Positions 8,475-14,764 of a stretch of 14,764 bases of DNA are shown here, piece by piece; position 1 is the first letter of the stretch; the number at the start of each line of letters is the position of its first letter. The DNA comes from G020350405 sp964513655 (GTDB taxonomy: Bacteria; Planctomycetota; Phycisphaerae; Sedimentisphaerales; Anaerobacaceae). The notes under the pieces are model-generated. The model was not told the origin of the DNA. It saw only the letters and a program-made list of their open reading frames with translations, and searched no databases. The DNA is taken from assembly GCA_964513655.1 (NCBI GenBank), contig CAZENQ010000078.1:1-14764 (forward strand). The letters run 5' to 3'. A program made the position numbers and the translations under genes.

Positions 8475-10457
8475 TTATACTGACTCCTTTACATACTCCA
8501 GAAATTTAGCTGGTTCTACCGATGCTAATGGCCCCCAGACCACGCGTTTTCCGTCAACGCCTGCTTTTTCCAATGCGTTATTAAGCCACTCTATTCTTCT
8601 TGCCGCCCGGGTCGAACCGTGCAGATACTGGCAGCTCTCCGGGTGGCAGCCAAGAATCATCACCTTATCGGCCCCACATTCCAGCGCCTGCAGAATTTCC
8701 CTTGGGTCTACCTTGCCGGCACAGGGGACACGAATCAGTCGGATATCCGCTGCGTATTTAAGGCCGCTAAGTCCCGCTGCGGTTGCTGCCGGATAAGCCG
8801 AATTCTCACAGGCAAAGACGGTTAATTTAGGTTTATCCCCTACCTCAGCTGCCATTTGCTCATCAGTATATCGCGGTAGTTCAATAGCATCTGCCGGGCA
8901 CTGGGCCGCACATATCCCACAACGCTGACATACAAGCGATGAAACCGAAGCAGCTTTATTGTCAATGTCAATGCTGACCGCGCCGTGCGGACATATCCGC
9001 ATGCAGGTCAGACACAGAACACATTTATCATCATCGACCACGGCTGCATCATCAAGAACTTCGATTTGCTTGTCCTTGAGCAATTCATGGATTTGGTTTG
9101 CTGACGCCAAACCATCGGCCTGAGTGTCCCTAAGCTCATCTGTACCCCCGGCTGAACCTGCTACAAATATACCTTTACGGTTTGTTTTCGTAGGCAAAAG
9201 CCATACGTTGTCCGCCTGTAATGTCCCCCCGGGACCTATTCGCAGGCCCTCTATCAGGTTTGGAAGCTCGCCGTTCCCACTTCCGGTGAAGGCATCTGCC
9301 ATGATCGCCAAGTCATACTCTTCGGAGACTTCATATCCTATTGTAGGCTCTTGGACACACACTAGCTTCTTAGTACCTCGCTCGGAAATCACCGGCGGCG
9401 ATTCGTATTTTACGACGACAACTCCGCCTTCTCTCGCTCTTCTATATAGGCTTTCCATGCCCGTAGCGGCTACTCTTACGTTGTGACAGTATATTTTCAC
9501 CTCAGTTCCGAATTGCTTTACCAGCAACTCAGCTGCCGAGAGCACCTGGGCCGAGACAGCCTTACTTTGTTCGCCAATGACATCGATTACTATGGCAACA
9601 CGTTTCGGCACGTCCTCGCCATCATATATTATCTTGGCTAATTCCGGTTCTCTCTGAGCCGAATCGGGGGCCAAAACAATCGCTCCTGCTGTAAAGCTCT
9701 CTTCGGTGCCGTTGGAATTAACCACTGCATTGAAATTTCCGAATTCTCCCTTTATGGATTTCAAAGATGCGCCAGTCTGAACGGCGATTTGCTTATCATC
9801 AGCTACTCGGCGGACAAGCTCATCTACCCGGCTCTTCACGAGCGCCTCGGCCTCGCAGGGGTCCGAAGCCACATAAGCGTAAAGCCCCGGCGTTTCTGCA
9901 GTCTGTCCCCCTAAAGAATCTTCTTTTGTGACTAAGTTTACTTTATGACCCAACCGGGAAAGTCCAACTGCTGTTTGCATTGCTGCGGGCCCGGCGCCGA
10001 GAACCAGCACATCCTGATTGACGGTGGCCTTCTTTGATTTTATCTCTTTTGCCAATTTTACGCGCCGAACAGCTGCAGTTAGAATCTCTTCTGCTTTATT
10101 CGTAGCTGCTCTCGGCTTACTTGTAACCCAGCTGCAGTGTTCGCGAATATTTACACACCACAAAAGTCCTTCATTTAGTGTGCCACCTGCTATCATTTGG
10201 CGCAGATTTTTGTCAAACACTTCCTGGTCACAGGCCCCTATTACCAGACGTTTTGTCTGTTTTTTCGCGATGCGTTCTATAGCTTTTGTGCAGTCTTTTC
10301 GTTGGCAGAATTTCGAACAGCAGCTCACAGCTGTCACGGCGGGTAGCTGTTCCAAATGTTTTTGGAGCTTTTCAAAATCAAGCCGGTCACGCAATGTCCC
10401 TCCGCAGTCGCAGAGTACGACACCTACATCACCATTTTGTTCAATTTCCTTAATCAC
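8475..10457 (-). CDS. QmoB-like fusion: HdrA-type flavoprotein + two [4Fe-4S] + MvhD domain, 660 aa
   Basis: Layout and length resemble QmoB of sulfate reducers. Residues 1-145 are an HdrA N-terminal domain (VVLCDCGG at 13-20, IREHCSW at 104-110). A flavin-binding domain follows, with LGAGPAAM (153-160) and closing FVAGSAGG (431-438). Two ferredoxin motifs come next: C479-x2-C-x2-C-x3-C489 and C510-x2-C-x2-C-x3-C520. An MvhD domain (545-660) has C550, C579 and GCHPESC (603-609). The HdrA motif CVGSR...YCSxVCC is absent (near 285-310 only RVAIVIDVIGEQ is left), so its flavin chemistry may differ from true HdrA. In the MvhD domain the second signature cysteine of CxxxC is serine (ACENSAY). No QmoC, AprAB or sulfur gene is nearby. 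The start is GTG at 10457, 6 bases after the previous stop, with GGAG 11 bases upstream; no internal ATG is better. The likely role is electron transfer for the pathway, partner unknown. Confidence 0.88.
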   Translation of the reverse strand: MIKEIEQNGDVGVVLCDCGGTLRDRLDFEKLQKHLEQLPAVTAVSCCSKFCQRKDCTKAIERIAKKQTKRLVIGACDQEVFDKNLRQMIAGGTLNEGLLWCVNIREHCSWVTSKPRAATNKAEEILTAAVRRVKLAKEIKSKKATVNQDVLVLGAGPAAMQTAVGLSRLGHKVNLVTKEDSLGGQTAETPGLYAYVASDPCEAEALVKSRVDELVRRVADDKQIAVQTGASLKSIKGEFGNFNAVVNSNGTEESFTAGAIVLAPDSAQREPELAKIIYDGEDVPKRVAIVIDVIGEQSKAVSAQVLSAAELLVKQFGTEVKIYCHNVRVAATGMESLYRRAREGGVVVVKYESPPVISERGTKKLVCVQEPTIGYEVSEEYDLAIMADAFTGSGNGELPNLIEGLRIGPGGTLQADNVWLLPTKTNRKGIFVAGSAGGTDELRDTQADGLASANQIHELLKDKQIEVLDDAAVVDDDKCVLCLTCMRICPHGAVSIDIDNKAASVSSLVCQRCGICAAQCPADAIELPRYTDEQMAAEVGDKPKLTVFACENSAYPAATAAGLSGLKYAADIRLIRVPCAGKVDPREILQALECGADKVMILGCHPESCQYLHGSTRAARRIEWLNNALEKAGVDGKRVVWGPLASVEPAKFLEYVKESV

Positions 10458-10463
10458 CTGCTA

Positions 10464-11783
10464 CTAAGCTCCACTTATTACCGCGGCACTGACTGCTTCA
10501 GCCTCTCGCATACAGGCCGCAATATCTTTTGGTGACTCACACGCTCCAGCTACAAAAATTCCCTCACGCTGTAATCCAGGCAGCGATGAAGCACCCTTAA
10601 AACCAAAGAATCCGTGTTCATCAACCGGCACTTGCAATGATTCTGCCAATCTGGCTGCGTCCGGCGCCGGGCGAATTCCGACCGCCAAGACCACAAGGTC
10701 AAATTCCTCTTCGCAAACCTGGGAATCTGCTGCTTCCGGAAGAGACTGCGGGGTGAATTTCACCAGCACCTGGCCGTTTTGACCGGCTTTAATCTCGTAT
10801 GGCCGCGATCTAATGAAAGTCATTTTATCTTTACAATTTTTGTAAAACTCATTGAATCCTTTGGCGAAGTTTTGAATATCCATATAGAAAACCGTTACGT
10901 CGGCATCTTCGCTCTGGTATTTCATCAACTGCGCCATTCTAAGGGCATATGCGCAACAGACGGCCGAGCAGTAGTCTGTGTCTTCCGGCCGGCGATGCAC
11001 TTGCTCACTTCTTGAGCCGACGCACTGGACAAATGCAACTCGTCCTGGGGGCTGGCCATCAGAAGGTCGAGTTAACTTGTGCTGAGTGGCAAGCTGTCGT
11101 TCAGCTTCGATGCCTGTGATAACATTTGCTATCTGTCCATATCCGTATGAAGCATTTATCGCGGGGTCATAAGGTTCATAACCGGTTGCAATGATTAGGC
11201 TATCGACATCGATGTTGCTTTCGGTTTCTTTCTGCCCCATTCTAATCGCATCGACCGGGCAGATTTCCTCGCATGCTGAACATTCTTTATCTAAGTTTCG
11301 GCGGCATCGAGAGTAATCAATCACCGGTACCGCAGGTGAGATTGAGACATTTGGCTTGGCTATGCACTTTTCCGGGCATGTGCCGACACACGCCTGGCAG
11401 CCAATACATTTCTCGTAGTCTACAAAAGTGGGCTCATGCTTTAGTGTTGCGGTATAGCGGCGGCCATTTGTGCCGTTCTGGAGCTTTGTCAATTCTGTTC
11501 GAGTGTGGACGTGAATGTTTTCCGAAGCACCGATATTTCTCAAAAGCTCGTTTGCCACGCATATATTGCATCGCAGACAGACATCTGTCGCTTTGCAGCC
11601 CATTTCAGCAACATGACCGCCAATCGCTGCCTGTCTCTCGGCGAGATGGACGCGACAGCCAGCTTCACTTAACCGCTTGGCCACGGTTGCGCCCGAAATA
11701 CCAGCTCCGAGAACTAAAACGCATTTATGTTCAGTATCAGCGTTTTTCCGAGCCTGACTTGATGCTTTCCTGCTCAAAGCCAT
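10464..11783 (-). CDS. QmoA/HdrA-like FAD and iron-sulfur oxidoreductase, 439 aa
   Basis: A short HdrA-type flavoprotein. The FAD motif LGAGISG lies at 25-31, followed by GGHVAE (55-60) and the cysteine set C63, C69, C72, C75. Next is a ferredoxin insertion: C126-x2-C129-x2-C132-x3-C136 and the wider-spaced C160-x7-C168-x2-C171-x3-C175. CVGSR...YCSAVCC (254-277) and the closing FVAGACESPKDI (410-421) are typical of HdrA. It lacks both the N-terminal HdrA domain and the C-terminal ferredoxin pair, so it has the QmoA-sized core but keeps an Fe-S insertion more like classical HdrA. The first 20 residues are polar and basic, without a signal peptide. AAGG lies seven bases before the ATG. It is translated next to the QmoB-like gene (6-base gap), and the two probably form a heterodimer. 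The family is certain; the reaction and partner proteins are not. Confidence 0.9.
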   Translation of the reverse strand: MALSRKASSQARKNADTEHKCVLVLGAGISGATVAKRLSEAGCRVHLAERQAAIGGHVAEMGCKATDVCLRCNICVANELLRNIGASENIHVHTRTELTKLQNGTNGRRYTATLKHEPTFVDYEKCIGCQACVGTCPEKCIAKPNVSISPAVPVIDYSRCRRNLDKECSACEEICPVDAIRMGQKETESNIDVDSLIIATGYEPYDPAINASYGYGQIANVITGIEAERQLATQHKLTRPSDGQPPGRVAFVQCVGSRSEQVHRRPEDTDYCSAVCCAYALRMAQLMKYQSEDADVTVFYMDIQNFAKGFNEFYKNCKDKMTFIRSRPYEIKAGQNGQVLVKFTPQSLPEAADSQVCEEEFDLVVLAVGIRPAPDAARLAESLQVPVDEHGFFGFKGASSLPGLQREGIFVAGACESPKDIAACMREAEAVSAAVISGA

Positions 11784-11826
11784 GGTTACCCTTACCTGGG
11801 TTTAAAGTACTCTCTTGCTTGAGAGC

Positions 11827-13590
11827 TTAGAACATTCCTGTAACTTTTCCTGTCTTCAGGTCGACGTCGATACGTCGGAAGGCCGGGTCTGAGGCCGTGC
11901 CCGGCATTAATTTGATTGCCCCTGCCAACGGAACGATGAATCCAGCCCCTTTATACAGCAGAAAATCACGGATTGGAAGCTGCCAGTTCTTCGGCCGCCC
12001 CTTTAAATCGGGGTCATGCGACAGGCTCAGATGCGTTTTGACCATACATGTTCCAAATCCCTTAAGAGAGGGGTCTGCTTCAAGGGCTTCGGCTTTTTCC
12101 ACCGCTTCAGGGGCATATGTAACGCCATCCGCTCCGTAAACTTCAGTGGCGATCAATTCGACCTGTTTTCGCAAGGGAGTACCGAGCTCATAAAGGAATT
12201 TGAATTCATTCTTTTCGTCGCAGGCCTGGATTACCGCCTCGGCGAGCTCGATTGAACCATCGCCGCCTTTCAGCCAGTGTTCTGAGTAGGCTGCCAAAGC
12301 GCCATTTTGCTCTGCGATTTTTCGCACAAGCTCGATTTCAGCCTTTGTATCGGTGTAAAAGCCATTTATACAGACCACCGGCCGGACACCGCTTTTTTTA
12401 ACGGTTTCGATATGAGCGATGAGGTTATCACAGCCGGCCTCGACCAGTTCGAGATTTTCCTGGGTGTATTCCTCGCTTAGCGGTATTCCAGGTTTGACTG
12501 GCGGGCCGCCGCCGTGCATCTTTAAGGCCCGAATAGTAGCGACAACAACCACTACATCAGGTTTCAGGCCAGACGTACGACACTTCAAGTTCCAGAACTT
12601 CTCAAAGCCGATATCAGCACCGAAACCGCTTTCTGTTACGTGGTAATCGGACAATTTTGTCGCAAGCAGGTCGGCGATAACCGAACTTTGGCCGATGGCG
12701 ATATTAGCGAATGGGCCGGCGTGGACAAAAACGGGCTGTCCCTCGACGGTCTGCAGGAGGCTCGGATTAAGGGCCTCAACCATCCAGGCCGTCATAGCAC
12801 CATGAACTTCGAGGTCGGCGGTGGTAACTTCGTTGCCCTTTTTGTCATATGCAACCACGATTTTGCTTATTCTTTCACGTAAATCCTTCAGGTCTTTGGC
12901 CAAGGCCAATATAGCCATTAACTCACTTGAAACCGTGATTGCGAATCCAGACTCCATTTCGTAGCCGTCCATCTTGCCGCCCTTGCCGATGGTGATGTTG
13001 CGGAGAGCCTGGGCACAAAAATCCATGACCCACCGCATCTGGACCCTCTCCGGGTCAATATCGAGGCGTTTTAGGTTTCTTTTCGCCAGCTTTTCATCGT
13101 CATAGTTTCTCTCGTGCTGCATACGAGCGGTCAAAGCAACCATTGCCAGATTGTGGGCGTTGGTGATGCAGTCGATATCGCCGGTAAGACGAATAGAAAA
13201 CGGCACAAGGGGGATACACTGTGCGAGTCCGCCGCCGGCAGCAGAGCCTTTGATATTGAAGGTGGGTCCTCCGCTTGGCTGTCGAATAGCACCGGTTACT
13301 CTCTTGCCCAGCTTGCCGAGGCCCTCAATCAGGCCTATTGCAGTGGTGGTCTTGCCCTCACCGAGGGGGGTAGGCGTAATGGCGGTAACATCAATATACT
13401 TGGCTGTTGGTCTGTCGGCGAGGCGCTCCAGAGCCCTGGCATAATCGACTTTTGCCAGCTGACGGCCCATAGGGAGCATTTCGTCGTCTTTGAGGCCAAG
13501 TTCGTCGGCCAGCTGGGAAACTGGCTTCATTGTTTCTTCGGCAGCCTGGGCAATCTGCCAATCTTGCATTTTAGTGGGGTCAAGTTTCAT
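11827..13590 (-). CDS. fhs: Formate-tetrahydrofolate ligase (eukaryote-like sequence type)
   Basis: Joins formate to THF using ATP, making 10-formyl-THF; first committed step of the methyl branch. It has 587 residues against roughly 555-560 for acetogen enzymes. The ATP loop TPTPLGEGKTTT is at 72-83, IRQPSGGPTF at 102-111, SAAGGG at 116-121 and LTGDI at 135-139. Several stretches resemble the ligase domain of eukaryotic C1-THF synthase more than Moorella or Clostridium Fhs, as I remember them: VFVHAGPFANIA (287-298), HGGGPPVKPG (359-368) and KTHLSLSHDP (518-527). A roughly 10-residue insertion near 155-172 accounts for part of the extra length. The usually conserved His after PFANIA is Ile299. 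The ATG at 13590 has AGGA eight bases upstream. As the first gene after a long non-coding stretch it probably heads the operon; 43 bases separate it from the next gene. Confidence 0.97.
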   Translation of the reverse strand: MKLDPTKMQDWQIAQAAEETMKPVSQLADELGLKDDEMLPMGRQLAKVDYARALERLADRPTAKYIDVTAITPTPLGEGKTTTAIGLIEGLGKLGKRVTGAIRQPSGGPTFNIKGSAAGGGLAQCIPLVPFSIRLTGDIDCITNAHNLAMVALTARMQHERNYDDEKLAKRNLKRLDIDPERVQMRWVMDFCAQALRNITIGKGGKMDGYEMESGFAITVSSELMAILALAKDLKDLRERISKIVVAYDKKGNEVTTADLEVHGAMTAWMVEALNPSLLQTVEGQPVFVHAGPFANIAIGQSSVIADLLATKLSDYHVTESGFGADIGFEKFWNLKCRTSGLKPDVVVVVATIRALKMHGGGPPVKPGIPLSEEYTQENLELVEAGCDNLIAHIETVKKSGVRPVVCINGFYTDTKAEIELVRKIAEQNGALAAYSEHWLKGGDGSIELAEAVIQACDEKNEFKFLYELGTPLRKQVELIATEVYGADGVTYAPEAVEKAEALEADPSLKGFGTCMVKTHLSLSHDPDLKGRPKNWQLPIRDFLLYKGAGFIVPLAGAIKLMPGTASDPAFRRIDVDLKTGKVTGMF

Positions 13591-13682
13591 AGTTTCTTTC
13601 CTGTCATTGCACTATTTTAGAGTTCTTTTGCTAATTTAGCCACGGGAACCCGCTTTTTTCGGCTCTCGATGGTATTTGGGAT

Positions 13683-13710
13683 ATCATAGATTATCGCGTA
13701 AAACGTGCAA
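13683..13710 (-). promoter_or_regulatory. Candidate sigma-70-type promoter for the fhs operon
   Basis: On the minus strand TTGCAC (13710-13705) and TATGAT (13688-13683) are separated by 16 bases. The -10 box differs from consensus at one position, but the -35 box matches at only three of six. It would give a leader of roughly 85 bases ahead of fhs. This is the best candidate I find by eye; the host's promoter consensus is unknown. Confidence 0.3.
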
Positions 13711-13969
13711 GACAAATATAAGAAGGCGGCTTGTTTTTGTCATTATCTTGCTATTTAGGTTGTAGTTTGCCCAGCCGGGGAGTAGGTGTAAATGAGCTGC
13801 CAAGTTCCGGCGTCAGAGCAATGCGTGGTGATTGGGCGCATTGGCGCTAGATATTAAGATGGGTAAGATTTTTTGGGGAAAACATGGGGGTTGGTAGTTT
13901 GGCAGGTGTGGGGTCGCCCTTGTTTTTGGGCTAAAAATGGGGGTGGGGATTTAGAAACGTTCGACAAAG

Positions 13970-14008
13970 TTGTAAAACTTACAAAAATCTATACCAAACT
14001 TACAAAAA
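13970..14008. repeat. Inverted repeat inside a 13-bp direct repeat with 21-bp period
   Basis: AAACTTACAAAAA occurs exactly at 13975-13987 and at 13996-14008, start to start 21 bases, about two helical turns. The first copy overlaps a perfect inverted repeat TTGTAA-AAC-TTACAA (13970-13984). Such spacing suits a dimeric DNA-binding protein, but the site lies about 380 bases before fhs in AT-rich DNA, so chance is possible. Confidence 0.35.
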
Positions 14009-14074
14009 GGGGTGAAATTGCGCTCGAATAAGTTTGTAGGAATGCTTCAAATTATGAAAAATTACGAGAAAAAA

Positions 14075-14114
14075 GGGGCAGAGAGACAAAGGGGCAAAGG
14101 GACAAAGTGGGGGC
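14075..14114. repeat. Imperfect tandem G/A-rich repeat
   Basis: Words of the type GGGGCA-GAG, GGGGCAAAG and GGGACAAAG follow one another on the plus strand, ending in a G-run. It is low-complexity sequence. It encodes nothing plausible: read as protein it gives a repetitive LCPFAPLSLCPFF string. Confidence 0.5.
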
Positions 14115-14135
14115 CGGGGCTGAATATGCCCTATG

Positions 14136-14147
14136 TGCACTAGTGCA
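14136..14147. other. Perfect 12-bp palindrome TGCACTAGTGCA
   Basis: The palindrome is centred on CTAG. It sits within a second, wider inverted pair, ATATGC (14124-14129) and GCATAT (14145-14150). It could be an operator or simply chance. It is about 550 bases from the fhs start. Confidence 0.3.
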
Positions 14148-14230
14148 TATCTTTGAGGAAATTGTCGCATATTGGTTAGTCTCTTGTCATTTTGCGTCAA
14201 GTTTTGAGTCCGTCCGATGAAGGCTGGCTC

Positions 14231-14295
14231 TTCGACATCGCTTGGTCCTGCGTTACGCGCCGCGCGCCCGGTCCTCGAAGGACTACAGGGTCGAA
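14231..14295. repeat. GC-rich structured block with nested inverted repeats
   Basis: TTCGAC (14231-14236) pairs with GTCGAA (14290-14295) around a GC-rich core. The core contains GTCCT-CGA-AGGAC (14271-14283) and GCG/CGC-rich words. The arrangement resembles a folded intergenic repeat element. Copy number in the genome is unknown. Confidence 0.35.
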
Positions 14296-14360
14296 GTTGC
14301 AAATTACAAGCATCAAATAACAAACAAATCTCAATTAGCTAAATTCAAATGTTCAAAACG
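14296..14360. repeat. AT-rich stretch of degenerate CAAAT/AAATTC words
   Basis: The stretch is built from short related words such as CAAATTAC, CAAATAAC, AAATTC and CAAATG. From memory, similar mosaics recur between genes in several uncultured bacterial lineages. It is non-coding and directly abuts the REP-like hairpin. Confidence 0.35.
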
Positions 14361-14362
14361 AG

Positions 14363-14382
14363 ATTCCTGCTGACGCAGGAAT
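14363..14382. repeat. REP-like perfect hairpin (8-bp stem, 4-base loop)
   Basis: ATTCCTGC (14363-14370) and GCAGGAAT (14375-14382) form a perfect stem around TGAC, followed by GACAGG. The form 'cattcctgc...gcaggaat' is typical of repetitive extragenic palindromes scattered through many bacterial genomes. Only one copy is in the window, so dispersal cannot be shown here. No U-run follows on either strand, so a terminator role is unlikely. Confidence 0.55.
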
Positions 14383-14619
14383 GACAGGGCGGGGTTTGAA
14401 ACAGGGCAAGATTGGGTTCGTGTTGGCCGCGTCTGGCAGGTGGTTCATTTTCGTAAATCTTTGGTATAGCTGAGGTTATGTTCATTTTTTGCCCTTCGAA
14501 AAATTGGGTTTGTTTGACATTTTTTTATCATGCTTGCCGCGGCGTAGGCCTGGCGAAGTCAGGGCGAGGCAGGGTCGCCGTTATTGGCGCCGGAGGTGTC
14601 CTGATTTAATCCGTAAATA

Positions 14620-14699
14620 CCCCGATTTTCCTCGAAAATCCCCCGATTTCCCCCGATTTCCCCCGTTTTTCCCCCGAAATCCCTCTGATTTTCCCCGAG
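14620..14699. repeat. C-rich tandem repeat, about 10-bp unit CCCCGATTTC
   Basis: Two exact copies of CCCCGATTTC lie at 14641-14660. They are flanked by variants (CCCCGATTTT, CCCCGTTTTT, CCCCGAAATC, CCCCGAGA) from 14620 to 14699. The minus strand is correspondingly G-rich, with regularly spaced G-runs of four or five, and might form G-quadruplex structure. It is a simple-sequence repeat prone to copy-number change. Confidence 0.6.
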
Positions 14700-14764
14700 A
14701 GGACCTTCATTTATGCGGGCTACCGCCTCAAAAAAGCGGTTTGCGATGGCTAAGACCTGCCGGC

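Larger units (their letters stand above)
13591..14764. other. Gene-free region of about 1.17 kb upstream of the operon
   Basis: I see no convincing gene, tRNA or rRNA here. Open frames in it are short, of low complexity and run through simple repeats. From fhs outward it holds the candidate promoter, a G-rich stretch (about 13780-13950), paired TTACAAAAA words (13970-14008), a G/A-rich repeat (14075-14114), a small palindrome (14136-14147), a structured GC-rich block (14231-14295), an AT-rich block (14296-14360), a REP-like hairpin (14363-14382) and a C-rich tandem repeat (14620-14699). The patchwork suggests repeat-driven intergenic DNA rather than an eroded gene. The last 60 bases could touch a gene that continues beyond the window. 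Confidence 0.6.

Noticed and set aside
8475..11783. Calling the pair true qmoA/qmoB of sulfate reduction
   Set aside because: There is no qmoC, aprAB, sat or dsr gene in the window and the motifs deviate. I therefore kept 'QmoA/QmoB-like' and gave no symbol.
11784..11826. CTCTC/GAGAG hairpin between fhs and the QmoA-like gene as a terminator
   Set aside because: The stem is only 5 bp and no U-run follows on the transcribed strand. The spacing and shared direction favour read-through.
13640..13660. CGGG-AA-CCCG followed by T-run on the plus strand as an intrinsic terminator
   Set aside because: The loop is too small for the full 4-bp stem and no plus-strand gene precedes it.
14000..14323. 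107-residue open frame on the minus strand in the upstream region
   Set aside because: It runs through the structured GC block and the G/A-rich repeat, giving a repetitive LCPFAPLSLCPFF string. It resembles no family I know and has no clear ribosome site.
14559..14762. Minus-strand open frame entering from the window edge (68 codons, ending with TGA)
   Set aside because: The first 20 or so residues look protein-like, but most of it is the translated C-rich tandem repeat (Gly/Asn-rich). It could be a gene's 3' end, but the sequence here cannot support it.
14713..14764. Plus-strand ATG at 14713 with AGGA upstream, open to the window edge (a divergent gene start?)
   Set aside because: Only 17 codons are visible and the basic peptide matches nothing I recognise; too short to call.

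Overview
The window holds one long operon of nine genes, all on the minus strand, preceded (at high coordinates) by about 1.17 kb of gene-free DNA. It encodes the tetrahydrofolate (THF) methyl branch of the Wood-Ljungdahl pathway together with two sets of heterodisulfide-reductase-like electron carriers. This points to a strictly anaerobic bacterium that makes acetate from C1 units or oxidises acetate through the same steps in reverse. The sequence does not show the direction of flux. No carbonyl-branch gene (CODH/ACS), formate dehydrogenase or hydrogenase catalytic subunit lies in the window. The THF enzymes exclude a methanopterin-based archaeal pathway. The eukaryote-like formate-THF ligase and the style of intergenic repeats made me think of an uncultured Planctomycetota-like lineage, but that is a weak, recall-based guess.

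In order of transcription (descending coordinates): fhs (formate-THF ligase, 13590-11827); a QmoA/HdrA-like flavoprotein (11783-10464); a QmoB-like HdrA-ferredoxin-MvhD fusion (10457-8475); folD (8474-7590); metV (7580-6921); metF (6921-5977); hdrC (5914-5453); a 1667-residue HdrA-GltD-HdrA fusion (5421-418); and mvhD (415 to the window edge, nearly complete). Gaps are 43, 6, 0, 9, -1, 62, 31 and 2 bases, so co-transcription is very likely. A weak promoter candidate lies about 95-120 bases upstream of fhs.

How they would work together: Fhs activates formate as 10-formyl-THF, FolD converts it to methylene-THF, and MetF with its iron-sulfur partner MetV reduces it to methyl-THF. The HdrC-HdrA-MvhD set next to metVF matches the idea, known from Moorella, of a cytosolic methylene-THF reductase complex wired to Hdr subunits. 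Here the HdrA carries an inserted NAD(P)H-dehydrogenase-type module, so pyridine nucleotide is the likely electron partner. The QmoAB-like pair between fhs and folD is a second soluble flavin/iron-sulfur module of unknown partner. No HdrB (CCG-domain) gene is present in the window.

The upstream region 13591-14764 shows no convincing gene. It is a patchwork of G-rich, AT-rich and C-rich simple repeats, a REP-like perfect hairpin and several small palindromes.
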